The notes: a model not told the origin generated them from the sequence alone. Positions 25,928 through 36,300 are shown, numbered from the stretch's first letter. The stretch: 64,000 bases of DNA from Massilia endophytica (GCF_021165955.1 NZ_CP088952.1:2666001-2730000); one strand, 5' to 3'. Numbers and translations are program-made.

Positions 25928-27640
25928 ATGAAAGTATCGCTCCCCGCGCTGGCATCCGGTTTCGTGTGCTCCACGCTTCTCGCAATATGCTCGCCTGCAA
26001 ATGCGACGCCATCGGAATTTTTGACCCGGCTATATACGGAAGCCTTGGGAAGGGTTCCTGACGCAACCACGTGGAAAAGTAGCACGCTATTCTCGACGAT
26101 GCCCGCAAATTGCACGTCATTGGACTTCTTCACCATGGCGAACAATGTTTATTCCTCGGCGGAATACCAGTCGCTCGGCTACACCAACACGCAGAAGGTA
26201 CTCACCCTCTATCGGGGAATTCTCAGCCGCGAGCCGGACGCTGTCTCTTCCGTGCAGTACTGGGTCTCGCTGCTGAACGCAGGCCACCCGATGTCTACAC
26301 TGGTCAGCAATTTAGTCACCCAGGCGGAGTTCTATACACTGCGCGACACGCAGATCTGCGCGGCGGTCGCCCCGGGGGCGGAAACGGTTTATCGGTGGGG
26401 CATGCTGCCGGTGCTGCGCATCACGCCGGGTGAAACGCCAATCGAAGTGGATGATGTGGGTGGTGTCAAAGGGCTTCAGCACATGCTGAACGATGCGGCC
26501 AGCGCTGCCGACAAGACTGTCCGACTGCCGCAAGGCTCAGTCATCTACGCTGCAAAGGAAATCATTGTCCCGGCAGGGGTAACACTCACTACGGTGGGCA
26601 ACGTGCCGCCGAACCAGTATGCCAAGATGGCGCGCATCGTGCGCACCGCGAACACTGGCACAACCATCCTTACCTTGCAAGGCGGAGCATCCGTGAACGG
26701 CATCTGGGTGTCCGGCCAAAGGAATCACATCATCAATGGCCAGCAGCTCCAATATATGACCATGGACGCGTCGCTCAAGATCGCGCATGGCACTGCCAAC
26801 GCGAGCGTCATCGGTTCGCGTTTCGATACCGCAAACGGCAATACCAATATCGCGATCTCGGGCTACTCTGACGCCACCTCCACCAGCTGCAACGGCCACA
26901 CCGTGCAGAACAACCTCATCACAGGCTATACCGACACACACCGCACAAACATCGCCTCCCGCTACACCGATGGCATTACCAATCAATGCCGCAATGCGAC
27001 CGTGTCGGGGAACGGCATCGTGGACGTGAGCGATGTCGGCGTGGTCACCTTTGCCGACTATATCCTGAGCGGTGGTGTGAAGACCTCGCAGCAGGCCAGC
27101 GTGGTGTCCAACAATACGGTCATCGCCGCCGGGAGCTCCACCATCGCGGCGTACAGCTTCGAGCCATACGAAGTAGCCAAGGATGCGAACGGAAATCCGC
27201 TGGAACAGATCAAGAACCTGAACTTCACGAACGCCACCTTCAGTGGGAACCGTTTCTGGACCGGCCCGGGTGCTCACTTCGACTTTGGCGTGGCCGGCAG
27301 CGGCAAACCGTGGCATGGCATCTATGGTCATCTTGGCTACGGCGCGAAGATCATCAACAATACCAATGAAGGCATTGCCACCAACATGCAGATCGGTATT
27401 GCCATTGACGGAATGTCCAACACGACCGTGTCGAACAACGCCCTCCGTTACGTCACGCTGGCGGTAGAAGGGCTCTGCCCGACCAAGGCCGCCATCGTGG
27501 CCGATACCGGTTCGGAGCTTACCCAGTCAGGAACCGTGCCGCTCTCCACCCCAGGTCTCATCACTGGCAACACACAGAATGGTGTGGCCGTTTCCTACAC
27601 TGTGGGCAGTGTCGACAACTGCCAGCCAGGCAATCATTGA
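25928..27640 (+). CDS. Exported DUF4214 / right-handed beta-helix protein
   Basis: This is a 570-residue protein with a signal peptide ending near ANA (residue 27). Residues about 30-140 look like a DUF4214 helical repeat unit (EFLTRLYTEALGRVPDATTW, then VLTLYRGILSREPDAVSSVQYWVSLL), usually found in surface or secreted proteins with S-layer or adhesin roles. From about residue 180 the protein becomes a Asn/Thr/Gly-rich right-handed beta-helix of the pectate-lyase-like type (VNGIWVSGQRNHIINGQQ, then NGHTVQNNLITGY). No catalytic residues can be assigned. A GTG two codons upstream is an alternative start. The gene stands alone, with an AT-rich upstream region. Confidence 0.75.
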   Translation: MKVSLPALASGFVCSTLLAICSPANATPSEFLTRLYTEALGRVPDATTWKSSTLFSTMPANCTSLDFFTMANNVYSSAEYQSLGYTNTQKVLTLYRGILSREPDAVSSVQYWVSLLNAGHPMSTLVSNLVTQAEFYTLRDTQICAAVAPGAETVYRWGMLPVLRITPGETPIEVDDVGGVKGLQHMLNDAASAADKTVRLPQGSVIYAAKEIIVPAGVTLTTVGNVPPNQYAKMARIVRTANTGTTILTLQGGASVNGIWVSGQRNHIINGQQLQYMTMDASLKIAHGTANASVIGSRFDTANGNTNIAISGYSDATSTSCNGHTVQNNLITGYTDTHRTNIASRYTDGITNQCRNATVSGNGIVDVSDVGVVTFADYILSGGVKTSQQASVVSNNTVIAAGSSTIAAYSFEPYEVAKDANGNPLEQIKNLNFTNATFSGNRFWTGPGAHFDFGVAGSGKPWHGIYGHLGYGAKIINNTNEGIATNMQIGIAIDGMSNTTVSNNALRYVTLAVEGLCPTKAAIVADTGSELTQSGTVPLSTPGLITGNTQNGVAVSYTVGSVDNCQPGNH

Positions 27641-27699
27641 TGGGGCGATAGGCGATGCTTCGCGCAGGCTGCCGAATCAATCGCGCGGCCGCCTGCGCC

Positions 27700-28610
27700 T
27701 CAATGAGGGTGCGGGACCATGCAGTCATCGTCGCTGAAGCTCGGCTTGAACATGAACTGGCGGCCGCCCAGTTCCAGTGCTTTTACCTGTGTAGTGACGA
27801 CGGAGAATTTCCCCGCCTTCAGCATGTCGTGCAGTGATGTCCCGCATCGATCCGGGCCGACCTCGGCGGTCTGGGTCCAGCGGCCATCTTTCCCCTGGGC
27901 GTAGAGCGTGCCTGTGGGGTAGAAGGGGCGGAACAAGAGGACCTCAGGCTTTTCATCTCCATCGACGTCGAGCAGCCACGCATCGCATTTCTGTCCCGGA
28001 TTGCGCACACAGCCCGGCTGCTGGCCGAACGGCAGCTGGTCCCACTTCTGGGCGACAAAGCTGGCTGGCAGCCGGGCGGTGGCAGGCCACATCGTCACGT
28101 TGTTCGGGAAGCGGATGAGCTCTGGCGTGCCGCTTCCCCAACGGGTCCCCAGCTTCAACTCCGACCCAGCTTTGTCACTCACCGCTTTATCGCCCGAACG
28201 CGCCAGTTGCTCAAGCGCTTCCTGTCCATAGCGATGCCCTTCAAAGCGCAGGTAGCGGAAGTCGAATTTGTCCGCTTGCACCTTGCCTGCGGCGAGACGG
28301 GCCATTTGATCGTTCACCGACAGCCTGGCAGGATCGGCCAGCGGCGTGAACAAGGCAAACAGCACGGCCAGCACCACAAAGGCTGTCGCCACATTTACCT
28401 TCGCAACAGCGGACGTCCAGGCCTCCTGGCTCCGCGCAGCCCACAGATATCCTCCCGCATAGCAGGCTGCCACCGCCATGCGTGCGGCAGCCACGATCCT
28501 GTCGGAGGTCCAGCCGTAGTCATGGACCCGCAGCCCCAGCGCATAGATCGCAATCAGCGTGAGCGGAAGCAGCAGAACTCCTGCGATATGCGCTCCCGGC
28601 CGCCTGGACA
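27700..28610 (-). pseudogene. C-terminal remnant of a DUF4153-type membrane protein
   Basis: The frame reads RRPGAHIAGVLLLPLTLIAI from about 28603 and continues through YALGLRVHDYGW, a membrane segment (VNVATAFVVLAVLFALFTPLADPARL) and a soluble tail (KFDYRYLRFEG-like, then DVDGDEKPEVLLFRPFY). This is the C-terminal end of DUF4153 proteins, which normally start with many more membrane segments. Upstream of about 28610 the frame stays open but turns into unrelated sequence and no plausible start is present; the first in-frame GTG (28494) would drop the conserved segments. The stop at 27700 is normal. I read it as a gene that lost its N-terminal part. Confidence 0.65.
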
Positions 28611-28611
28611 G

Positions 28612-29039
28612 CGCGCGTCGCCATCCTCGATGGCATCTTCGCGCGCTCGCACCTCGTCCAACCTCTGACCCTCTATCGGTCCACCGTTCTGGACAGGGTT
28701 GAGCGTTTCATTGACGGAGGCGTCCTTCGATATCCTGCCTATATGTCGGCGGCCACGGACGAAACGAGCGTTATGAAGCATTTCACGGACCACGACTCGC
28801 AGGGTTGCGCGGTGCTGCTGCGGATCGCCTGCCACGCCGGAGCGCCAGCCATCGACATGGAAGGCAACGAGGCCTTCGGCAATCAGAGCGAGGCCGAGTT
28901 TCTGCTTCCGCGGGATTCCGCATGCCGGATCGACGGCATCACCGATGTGAACGACGGGAGAGAGATGGTGCAGTGGATCCCCCCGATCTACGCAGGCAAA
29001 TACAAGCGCCTGCGCATCTATGACACTACATTGCTGTAG
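28612..29039 (+). pseudogene. Remnant of an ADP-ribosyltransferase-like domain
   Basis: Read from about 28612, the frame gives VAILDGIFARSHLVQPLTLYRSTV, then ERFIDGGVLRYPAYMSAATDE, and later GNQSEAEFLLPRDSACRIDGI. This order (Arg in LTLYRS, a YMSAAT segment in the STS position, and an ExE in SEAE before FLLPR) is that of R-S-E class ADP-ribosyltransferases. The only in-frame ATG (28743) lies after the Arg motif, and the frame closes upstream at TGA 28560-28562 without a start codon. The protein therefore cannot be complete. It is truncated at the same point as the divergent DUF4153 remnant. The fold call is by motif and needs a profile search. Confidence 0.55.
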
Positions 29040-29050
29040 CAGATTCCCTG

Positions 29051-30019
29051 CTAGTTGGAGGTTGCCGCACCTGAGGGACAGGCTACCGGCTTTCCTGTGG
29101 GGCTGAAGTTGAGTGGAACGAAGGCGTAGCCGCTGCCTTCACGCCGCACATGGCCAACACCGGGGAAAGGAAGATGCGCCCCCGCCACCAGCGCGCAACG
29201 GTCCGCCGCCGCGTCCAGGCTGCGGCGGCGTTCTGCCGTCGATGCATCCGGCACATAGTCGTAGCGGACCGTCGCCTGTGGGTGCGGGAATTGCACGGCC
29301 CCCATGTGTACCTGGTCGCCGATCAGAATCAGCTGCTGGCCGCCTGCGCTCAGCACATAGGCCGTGTGCCCCGGCGTATGTCCGCGCCCGCTGATGGCGC
29401 GCAGGCCGGGTTCCAGTTCGGTTTCTCCATCGAAGGTCTGCATCCGCTTCGCAGCCTGGTAAGGCGCCAACCTGGTCCGCGCCACCCGGTACAGCTCCCG
29501 GCGTGCAGGCACAGCGCGCGTTTCCTCGGTCGGGTCCAGCCAGTGATCCGCTTCGCGCTTGTTGATGAAGACCGTCGCATTGGGATACAGGCGGCGCTCC
29601 TGTTCCGTGAGGCCGCCGATATGGTCGCCGTGCATATGCGTGATGTAGATGGCGTCCACCTGCTCGGGCGTATAGCCTGCGGCGCGCAGATTTCCCGCCA
29701 GCCGCCCCAGCGTGGGCACAAGGTCGCCGCCGCCGGCGTCAATCAACACCAGCCGCGCGCCCGTGTTGATCAGGAAGGCGTTATGCGAGGTTTCAACCGG
29801 CGAGGAAAGGAACTGCCTGGCCAGCGCCTCCTGCATCGCCGCTGGCGTCACGTTGCGCATGTCCTCCGGCGTGAGCGGCATCGAACCGTCGTTCAGCACC
29901 GTGACCTCGGTTGCGCCGAGCATGAAGCGGAACAAGGCAGGAGGCACACCCTGGGCTGGCGCGACGGCGCAGGCCAGGCTGTGCGCCAGGATCAGGCAAA
30001 GCGGCAACAGAATGCGCAT
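29051..30019 (-). CDS. Exported metallo-beta-lactamase-fold hydrolase
   Basis: This 322-residue protein has a signal peptide ending near AQG and a metallo-beta-lactamase fold. The zinc motif is THMHGDHIGGL (HxHxDH), with further ligands in SGRGHTPGHTAYVL and IGDQVH and a late His in VAGAHLPFPGVGHV. The frame RLVLIDAGGGDLVPTLGRL precedes it. Such periplasmic enzymes include quorum-quenching lactonases and general hydrolases; substrate is unknown. I choose ATG 30019 with AGGAG before it. It is separate from the DUF5597 gene upstream and has its own -10-like box. Confidence 0.88.
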   Translation of the reverse strand: MRILLPLCLILAHSLACAVAPAQGVPPALFRFMLGATEVTVLNDGSMPLTPEDMRNVTPAAMQEALARQFLSSPVETSHNAFLINTGARLVLIDAGGGDLVPTLGRLAGNLRAAGYTPEQVDAIYITHMHGDHIGGLTEQERRLYPNATVFINKREADHWLDPTEETRAVPARRELYRVARTRLAPYQAAKRMQTFDGETELEPGLRAISGRGHTPGHTAYVLSAGGQQLILIGDQVHMGAVQFPHPQATVRYDYVPDASTAERRRSLDAAADRCALVAGAHLPFPGVGHVRREGSGYAFVPLNFSPTGKPVACPSGAATSN

Positions 30020-30046
30020 GGGCTCCTCGTTCGTGTCGTGGGCCCG

Positions 30047-30052
30047 ATTATA
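30047..30052 (-). promoter_or_regulatory. -10 box for the metallo-hydrolase gene
   Basis: A perfect TATAAT lies on the minus strand 27 bp before the start codon of the metallo-hydrolase gene. No good -35 stands 17 bp upstream, so this is a suggestion only. Confidence 0.35.
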
Positions 30053-30066
30053 ACGCCGACACCTGC

Positions 30067-31704
30067 TCAGTATGTGCCAAGGCGAATCTTCAGCACCGTT
30101 GGACGCGCAGGCAGGTTGATGCCCCAATCGGTCTGGTCGCCATTCCAGTTGCGCTCCATGACCCATTTTCCGGCCGCGTCGAAATGTCCCTCTTCGACGC
30201 GCGCGAACATGAATGGCTTGCCCGCATTGGCGCCCGCTGCTTCGAAACCGAGGCGGATCTGCTGTCCGATCACGATGAATTCATTGTCGCCGGTCTGTGC
30301 CAGCCCGGCGCCGCCGTTCGGCTGAGCGGTATCCGGTGGAAAGTCCTGCCCCGCCGCGTTCCCGAACTGCCATTCGCGGAAACTCGCCGTCACTTTCCAG
30401 TTGGAGAACAGTACGGTCTGCGGCGTGCGCTCGTCGCTCTCGGCGATGCCTTGCGTACGCCCTTCGAACGCCCACAGCGCCCACTGCCGCGCCATAGGCC
30501 GGAATGCCGCATACACCTTGCCGAAGGGCTCGACCATGTTCTTGTCCTTCAGCTTCGATCCCAGGGGGTAGTTGCTGTAGTCCGCGTAGTCGATGCCGAA
30601 GGGCGCCACGCCGAGCGCCCCGCGGCCAAGTATCTGGTAGATATAGCGGGCATACGTGGCTGCGTTGCCCATTTCAGGCACCAACAGGGGATTGTCCCGG
30701 CGCTGGAAGCGCTCCAGCGTTGCGTCTACCTTCTTCGACTCCGGCATGTAAATGTCGGGAGCCGCGATGTCGATGTGCGGCGCAGCAGCCTTGTAGATGT
30801 CGATCACGTCGAAGGTTGGCCCGCCGCTGGCGAAATTGCCCTTCCACGGCGCCATGGGCTCAAGCGGATCGCGCAAGGCGTTGTTGACGAACATGGGCAG
30901 GTCATAGACCGCGCGCCCGGCCGTCGCTACCGTTTCGATGTAGCTGGCGACTGCATAGGCATGGAAGTATTCGTCGGCATAAGGCCCGTACACCTCGCTC
31001 CAGCTGCCGCTAGCGGCGCCCGGTACCGGCGCCTTCTTGTGCGCCAGCACCGCCGCGGGCACGGGCTGGCGGAACGCCGCTTCTGCCTTCGGCCCGAAGT
31101 CGCGCACCGTGCCATAGGTCCCTACTTCGTTCTCCACCTGCACCATGATGACGGTACGCTGCGCCTCATCGATCTTCTTCACATGCGCCATCAGGGCCGT
31201 GAAGGCCCTGGTGTCGGCCTTCAGGGTCTGCTCGCCGAACGGGGACAGGCAATAGATGGTCTTGCCGTCCTTGTCCAGCATGCGCGGGAAGCGCCGGTTG
31301 TCGAACTTCACCCATTCCGGCGTGTACTGGGGGCCGGTGTTCTTCCAGGTGCCGAACCAGAGCAGCACCAGGCGTATCTTCTGCTCGCGTGCCTGCGCCA
31401 CCAGGGTATCGACATAGCTGAAGTCGAACTTGCCTTCGGCTGGCTCGATCTGCTCCCAGGCGACCGGTATCTCGAGCGTGTTGGCATGCGCGTCGCGGAC
31501 GGCGTCCCACACCTGTTTCAGCGCCAGCGGGTAGTTGCTGGAGTTGTGCGCCTGGGCGCCCAGCACCAGGAACGGCGCGCCGTCGACCATCAGCGCATGG
31601 CGGCCATCCTTCTCTACCAGCTTGGGAATCGGGGCGGCGCCGGTGGCTGTGGCCAGGGCGAACAGCGCGGCAGAAGCGAGCAGCTGCCGGGTCAATGCTT
31701 TCAT
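30067..31704 (-). CDS. DUF5597 beta-galactosidase-like glycoside hydrolase, exported
   Basis: This 545-residue exported protein (signal peptide ending TGAAP) has a TIM barrel of the GH35/GH42-like type: FLVLGAQAHNSSNY at the first strand, IEPAEGKFDFSYVDTLVAQA, and the acid/base-type motif MVQVENEVGTYG. A second Glu stands in LLVPEMGNAATYAR, in the place of the nucleophile. The C-terminal 150 residues are the DUF5597 beta-sandwich. DUF5597 enzymes occur in TonB-receptor loci of xanthomonads and Caulobacter. The start overlaps the halogenase stop as ATGA, so it is translated from the receptor-halogenase-hydrolase operon. A galactosidase role is likely but not proved. Confidence 0.85.
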   Translation of the reverse strand: MKALTRQLLASAALFALATATGAAPIPKLVEKDGRHALMVDGAPFLVLGAQAHNSSNYPLALKQVWDAVRDAHANTLEIPVAWEQIEPAEGKFDFSYVDTLVAQAREQKIRLVLLWFGTWKNTGPQYTPEWVKFDNRRFPRMLDKDGKTIYCLSPFGEQTLKADTRAFTALMAHVKKIDEAQRTVIMVQVENEVGTYGTVRDFGPKAEAAFRQPVPAAVLAHKKAPVPGAASGSWSEVYGPYADEYFHAYAVASYIETVATAGRAVYDLPMFVNNALRDPLEPMAPWKGNFASGGPTFDVIDIYKAAAPHIDIAAPDIYMPESKKVDATLERFQRRDNPLLVPEMGNAATYARYIYQILGRGALGVAPFGIDYADYSNYPLGSKLKDKNMVEPFGKVYAAFRPMARQWALWAFEGRTQGIAESDERTPQTVLFSNWKVTASFREWQFGNAAGQDFPPDTAQPNGGAGLAQTGDNEFIVIGQQIRLGFEAAGANAGKPFMFARVEEGHFDAAGKWVMERNWNGDQTDWGINLPARPTVLKIRLGTY

Positions 31705-33245
31705 GCGGACATCCTTGGGTTGGTGTGAAGATCTGCCGCCGCAGGGGCGATCACGTGATGCTGGATATAGTCGCCATGATCGGGCATGGCGGCGGCGGCG
31801 CGCTGGATGGTTTCACGCATCTTGTGGAAGTGCACCTGCAACTGGCGCAGGTCCATCATGTCGACGAAGGGATCGTAGCGTTTGGGCACAATCCCCAGTC
31901 CCATCAGGATCGACACGTGGGAGTTGACAGAAAATCCTTCCTTGTCGTGCAGCGCGACGTGGCCCGTTTCGCGGAACAGTTCTATCTGGTGGTGCAGCGT
32001 ATCGGGAATCGACATGCCGGCGCAGTAGCGCCAGAATTCGGAGTCGCTCCGCTTGGTGACCTTGTAGTGCAGGATGATGAAGTCGCGCACGTACTCGTAG
32101 CGCGATGAAACCAGGCGGTTGAATTCGTCCGCCAGCTCGGGACGGAAATCGCGGTCGGGGAAAAACTGGATCAGCCAGCCGACCGCATTTTCTATGATGT
32201 TGATGCTGGTCGATTCCAGCGGTTCGAGAAAGCCGCTGGACAGGCCGATTGCAACGCAGTTCTTGACCCAGGACCTGCGGCGCCGTCCGGTGGTAAAACG
32301 CAGCTGGCGCGGCTGATCGAGCGCGCTGCCGTCAAGCCCTTCGAGCAGCACGCGCGAAGCCTCTTCGTCCGTGGTGAAGCCGTCGCAATACACATGGCCG
32401 TTGCCGGTGCGGTGCTGGAGCGGAATGCGCCAGGTCCAGCCAGCGCTTCTGGCCGTCGAAGTCGTATAGGGCGTGAGCGGGCCGGCCTTGGCGCAGGGCA
32501 CAGCTTGCGCGCTATTACATGGCAACATGGCGCTCCAGTCGTCGTAGCCCGCCTTGTACACTCCTTCGATGAGCAGGCCGCGAAAGCCCGAGCAGTCGAC
32601 GAACAGGTCGCCCTCCACTCGCCTGCCGTCGCGCAATGCGACGGCTGTAATGAAGCCGGTTTCGGGATGCTGCTCCACGCCGGTGATCATGCCTTCAATG
32701 CGCGTCACGCCGCGCTGCATGGCGTAGTCGCGCAGATAGGCGGCGTAGAGGCCAGCGTCGAAATGGAAGGCGTAGGAAAACGCGTTGGTCACGGACTGCG
32801 GATCGCCATACGGCGGGATGAAGCGGTTGCTGCGCGCCAGCATGGTCGCCATCGACCAGTTCTCGTACGACGGCATGTCCTTGAATTCACGCGCCATGCG
32901 CAGCCAGTACAGGTAAGGCGCACGGCCTGTGATATTGGGGCCGAAATCGCCGAAACCGTGGAAGAAACGGTTGCCGAGATGGCCCCAGTCCTTGAACTCG
33001 ATGCCGAGCTTGAAGGTGGCCTTCGTTTTCCTTACGAAGTCGGCGCTGTCCAGGCCGAGCGCATGGTTGTAGTAGCGCAGGGTGGGCAGCGTCGCTTCGC
33101 CGACGCCGACGGTGCCGATATCCGGCGACTCGACCAGCACGATCTCGCAGTTTCCGCCGAGGTTCTGCGCCAGCGGCGCGGCGGTCATCCAGCCTGCGGT
33201 GCCGCCGCCGACGATGACGATTTTTCGGATGGTCTTGTCTTTCAT
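31701..33245 (-). CDS. FAD-dependent tryptophan-halogenase-like protein (copy 1)
   Basis: This 514-residue flavoprotein has the FAD motif VGGGTAGWMTA (residues 11-21), GVGEATLPTL, the catalytic Lys in ATFKLGIEF, DLFVDCSGFRGLL, the halogenase signature GWTWRIPLQ and the Glu in SSGFLEPLESTSI. All residues known to be needed in PrnA/RebH halogenases are present. Copies next to TonB receptors in glycan loci of Caulobacter and Xanthomonas have no known substrate. I start at ATG 33245 (AGAGG ribosome site); the frame upstream has no start. A hairpin separates it from the receptor gene, and it overlaps the DUF5597 gene. Confidence 0.88.
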   Translation of the reverse strand: MKDKTIRKIVIVGGGTAGWMTAAPLAQNLGGNCEIVLVESPDIGTVGVGEATLPTLRYYNHALGLDSADFVRKTKATFKLGIEFKDWGHLGNRFFHGFGDFGPNITGRAPYLYWLRMAREFKDMPSYENWSMATMLARSNRFIPPYGDPQSVTNAFSYAFHFDAGLYAAYLRDYAMQRGVTRIEGMITGVEQHPETGFITAVALRDGRRVEGDLFVDCSGFRGLLIEGVYKAGYDDWSAMLPCNSAQAVPCAKAGPLTPYTTSTARSAGWTWRIPLQHRTGNGHVYCDGFTTDEEASRVLLEGLDGSALDQPRQLRFTTGRRRRSWVKNCVAIGLSSGFLEPLESTSINIIENAVGWLIQFFPDRDFRPELADEFNRLVSSRYEYVRDFIILHYKVTKRSDSEFWRYCAGMSIPDTLHHQIELFRETGHVALHDKEGFSVNSHVSILMGLGIVPKRYDPFVDMMDLRQLQVHFHKMRETIQRAAAAMPDHGDYIQHHVIAPAAADLHTNPRMSA

Positions 33246-33263
33246 GATGCCTCTGATGCATAA

Positions 33264-33295
33264 ACCTCCTGTGGCCGCAACGGGCCTCAGGAGGT
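33264..33295 (-). repeat. Stem-loop between the TonB receptor and halogenase genes
   Basis: On the minus strand ACCTCCTG and CAGGAGGT form an 8-bp stem, extended inwards by GGCC/GGCC after an A-A mismatch, with a 6-base loop. There is no T-run. It lies 19 bp after the receptor stop and buries an AGGAGG, so it is either a processing/stability hairpin or a translation control element. Confidence 0.5.
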
Positions 33296-33313
33296 CTTTC
33301 CGCGTGTGCGGGT

Positions 33314-36300
33314 TTAGAACGAGTAGCGCATCTGCATGACGAAGCGGCGACCGATGTGCGAGGCCGAACGCTCCTTCATGCCAATATGCTGCTGTGTCAA
33401 CTGCCGGTAGATCGCGTTGGTCAGGTTGCTGACCTCGAAGTTTGCCGCCAGATGGTCGTTGAACTTGTACTGCACGCCCATATCGACCTGTCCGTACGAA
33501 TCGCCCCATGTCGGCAGCGCAAAGTCGACCGAGTTGGGCTGGTTGTAGTTCGGGCTGTCCGGGTTCTTGTCCACGCCCTGCCAGCCCGTCGAGCCGTAGG
33601 CGCTCGTCGCCTGCAGGTACTTCGAGCGCCAGCTGTAGGCAATACGGCCCGACCATGGTCCCTTGTCATACAGCACCGCCAGGTTGAACGCGTTCTTCGA
33701 CATACCTTCCAGTGGCAGGTTGCCAAACAGGCGGCCATCGCTGTCGCAGCCTGCCAGGTCGCGGTTCAGGTTCGCGGTCAGCGTGCCTTTCGGCGTGCAG
33801 TAGTTGCTGCCGCCTGGAGCACCCAGGTGCGCCACGCTGTCGATAAAGGTGTAGTTGCCCGACAGGCCGAGGCCGGACAGCATGCCTGGCAGCTTGTCGA
33901 AATACTGCTGATAGCCCAGCTCGATACCGCTGGCCCTGCCCTTCGCGCCGTTGACGGGCGCCGTGATGAAGAAGTCGTGGGGCGCGCCTGCGGCGTCCTT
34001 GAGCGTGTAGTAGGTCGTCTTGCCGATGACGATGTCGCTGAGCCGCTTGTTGAACACCGCCAGCGTGAGCGAGCTCGTTCTGCCGAAGTACCATTCGGCC
34101 GTCAGGTCGATATTGTTCGACATGACAGGCTTGAGGAAGGTATTCCCCTTGGCCGTACCGGTGTATTCGACGCTGTCGACAATGGTTTGATTAGTCGTCT
34201 GGTCGACGTGCGTCTTCACCTTCTGCTCCAGCGTGGTGAACGCCTGCAGCTTGTAGAAGTCCGGCCGCGTCATCCCGCGCGATACGGCAAAGCGGAATTG
34301 CAGCTCATCGCTCGGCTTCATGCGCAGGTTCAGGCTCGGGAGCAGGTTAGTGTACGAGTTCTCGAAGGTCTGGCGTGCCGCGTACTTCGGAATGATGGGA
34401 ACACCAGCCGTGACGTCCGGAGGGCTGAACAGCAGGTAGCCGCCAGCCGCCATGGTGGTGCGCACGAAGCGCAGGCCCACATTGCCGTCCACCGGATAGC
34501 GCAGCTGATTGTCGAAGGAGAAGCGCAGCTGGGCGAAGGCCGCCTGGGTGCGCTCGTGCTGCTCGTTTTCCCCTTCTTTCTCGCCATAGACAGGCGGATT
34601 GGTGGTGCAGTCCGATGCGGGATTCTTATCCTTGCACAGCGCCTTGTTGTAGCCGCGCAGGATCTGCATGGTGCCCAGCGGATCGCCCTGCACCGACGAG
34701 AGTGCCGGTACGATGATCGACGGTGGCGTCGCCACCTTGTTGTCCCAGAAACCGCCGAAGGATTGCACGACGGTGGGGATCGTTCCAAAGCGCGGGTCGC
34801 CCAGGAAGGCGTGCGAGGCCAGCGGCTGCCACGAATCGCCGACCGACCAGGTCTGGCTGACGTTCTGCCATGGAGTCACCGTCGACTGCGAGAGCGAATC
34901 GCGCTCCGTCGCGCGCAGGCCGAAACGCAGGTCCTGGAGTACTGGATGGTCGAAGGTGTATTTGGCGTCGATGCGCGCAGCGTTCTGCGTCGCGAGGGTG
35001 TGATCCTGATGCTGCTGCAGGAAGTCCCACCACATCTTGCTGCGGTCCGTCATGGCGGCGCGGTCCGGCGCGTCGAAGCTGAAGGTGGCTGGCGACGTGC
35101 CCAGGTTCACCGTCTGCTTCGTCACGTAACCGGCGATACCGACCGTCATGTCCTGGCCGGTGGTGGTCGCCCGCACACGCTGCAGGTCGGCCTTGAACAG
35201 CCAGCTCGGGGACGCGCGCCAGCTGCCGTTCCATGCCAGCTCGCGCGTTTCGGCGTAACGGCCCGCCGCGCGCGCGTCGGTGCCGAAGCCAATGCCGGAC
35301 AGGCCGTCGGACTGTCTTGCGGGTTGGCGCACGACGCCGCCCGTCATCACGCCCTTCGAATCGAAGGTGGCGCCCGGGTCGAGCTTCATGCTCGCGACAT
35401 CGGTCGTCTGGAAGAACGAGAACTCCGTCGTATCCATCTCGTACTTCGATTTGAAGAACGTCAGCGCGGAGGCGAAATCGCCTTTCTTCCATTGCAGCGC
35501 GCCGTACATGCCCTCGCGGGTGCGCTTGAAGTCGTTCCGCGACCACGATGCCCCCGGCGTGACCCAGCGCATCACGCCGTCGGTCTCGCCTGCGATGACA
35601 TTGGTGATCGGATAGTAGGGGCTGATGGAAACGCCGTCGCCGCGCGTGTTGACCACGGAGCGCGACAGGTCGAGCAAGGCGCCGATCTGGCCGAAAGAGG
35701 TATCCCAGCGGTTCGAGATGATGCCGGAGTAGGCTGGGGAGGTTTTCTTGCGCAGTTCCGAATACGCCGCCTCGGCCGAGATGGCGGCCTTGAAGCCCTT
35801 GTAGTCGAAGGGCAGCGCCGTGCGCAGGTTGACCAGCCCGCTGATCGCGCCTTCGATCTGCTCAGCGGACGGGTTCTTGTAGACGTCCAGGCCTGCCATC
35901 AGCTCCGGCGGCACGTCCTCAAAGCTGAGGGCGCGGCCGCCGTTGGCGGAGAAGGAATCGCGTCCATTGAGCTCCGAACGCACGAAGGTCAGGCCGCGGA
36001 TCGACACGCCCGTGCCCTCCGAAGCGAAGTGGTTGATGCCGTCGCCCACACCCTGCGAAGGGTCGCCGCGGTTCATCGTGCGGTCGATGGTGACACCCGG
36101 GATGCGTTGCAGCACCTCGGTGACCGATCGGTCGGGGAGCTTGCCGATGTCGTCGGCCACGATCGAATCGACGATCTCGTCGTTGTTCTTCTTGATGTTC
36201 TGGGCAGACTGCAGCGCGGCGCGCTGGCCCGTCACCACCACGGTCGCCGAGCTGTCGTCCGTGGCGCTTTGCGCCAGCGCGGCGCCGCTCGCCATCATGG

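Noticed and set aside
27660..27700. An inverted repeat GCGCAGGC-N-GCCTGCGC after the beta-helix gene as terminator
   Set aside because: The loop of about 20 bases and lack of a T-run make it unconvincing in GC-rich DNA.
28743..29039. A complete small gene starting at ATG 28743
   Set aside because: The conserved Arg-containing segment of the ADP-ribosyltransferase fold lies upstream of this ATG in the same frame, so the ATG is internal and the gene is a remnant.
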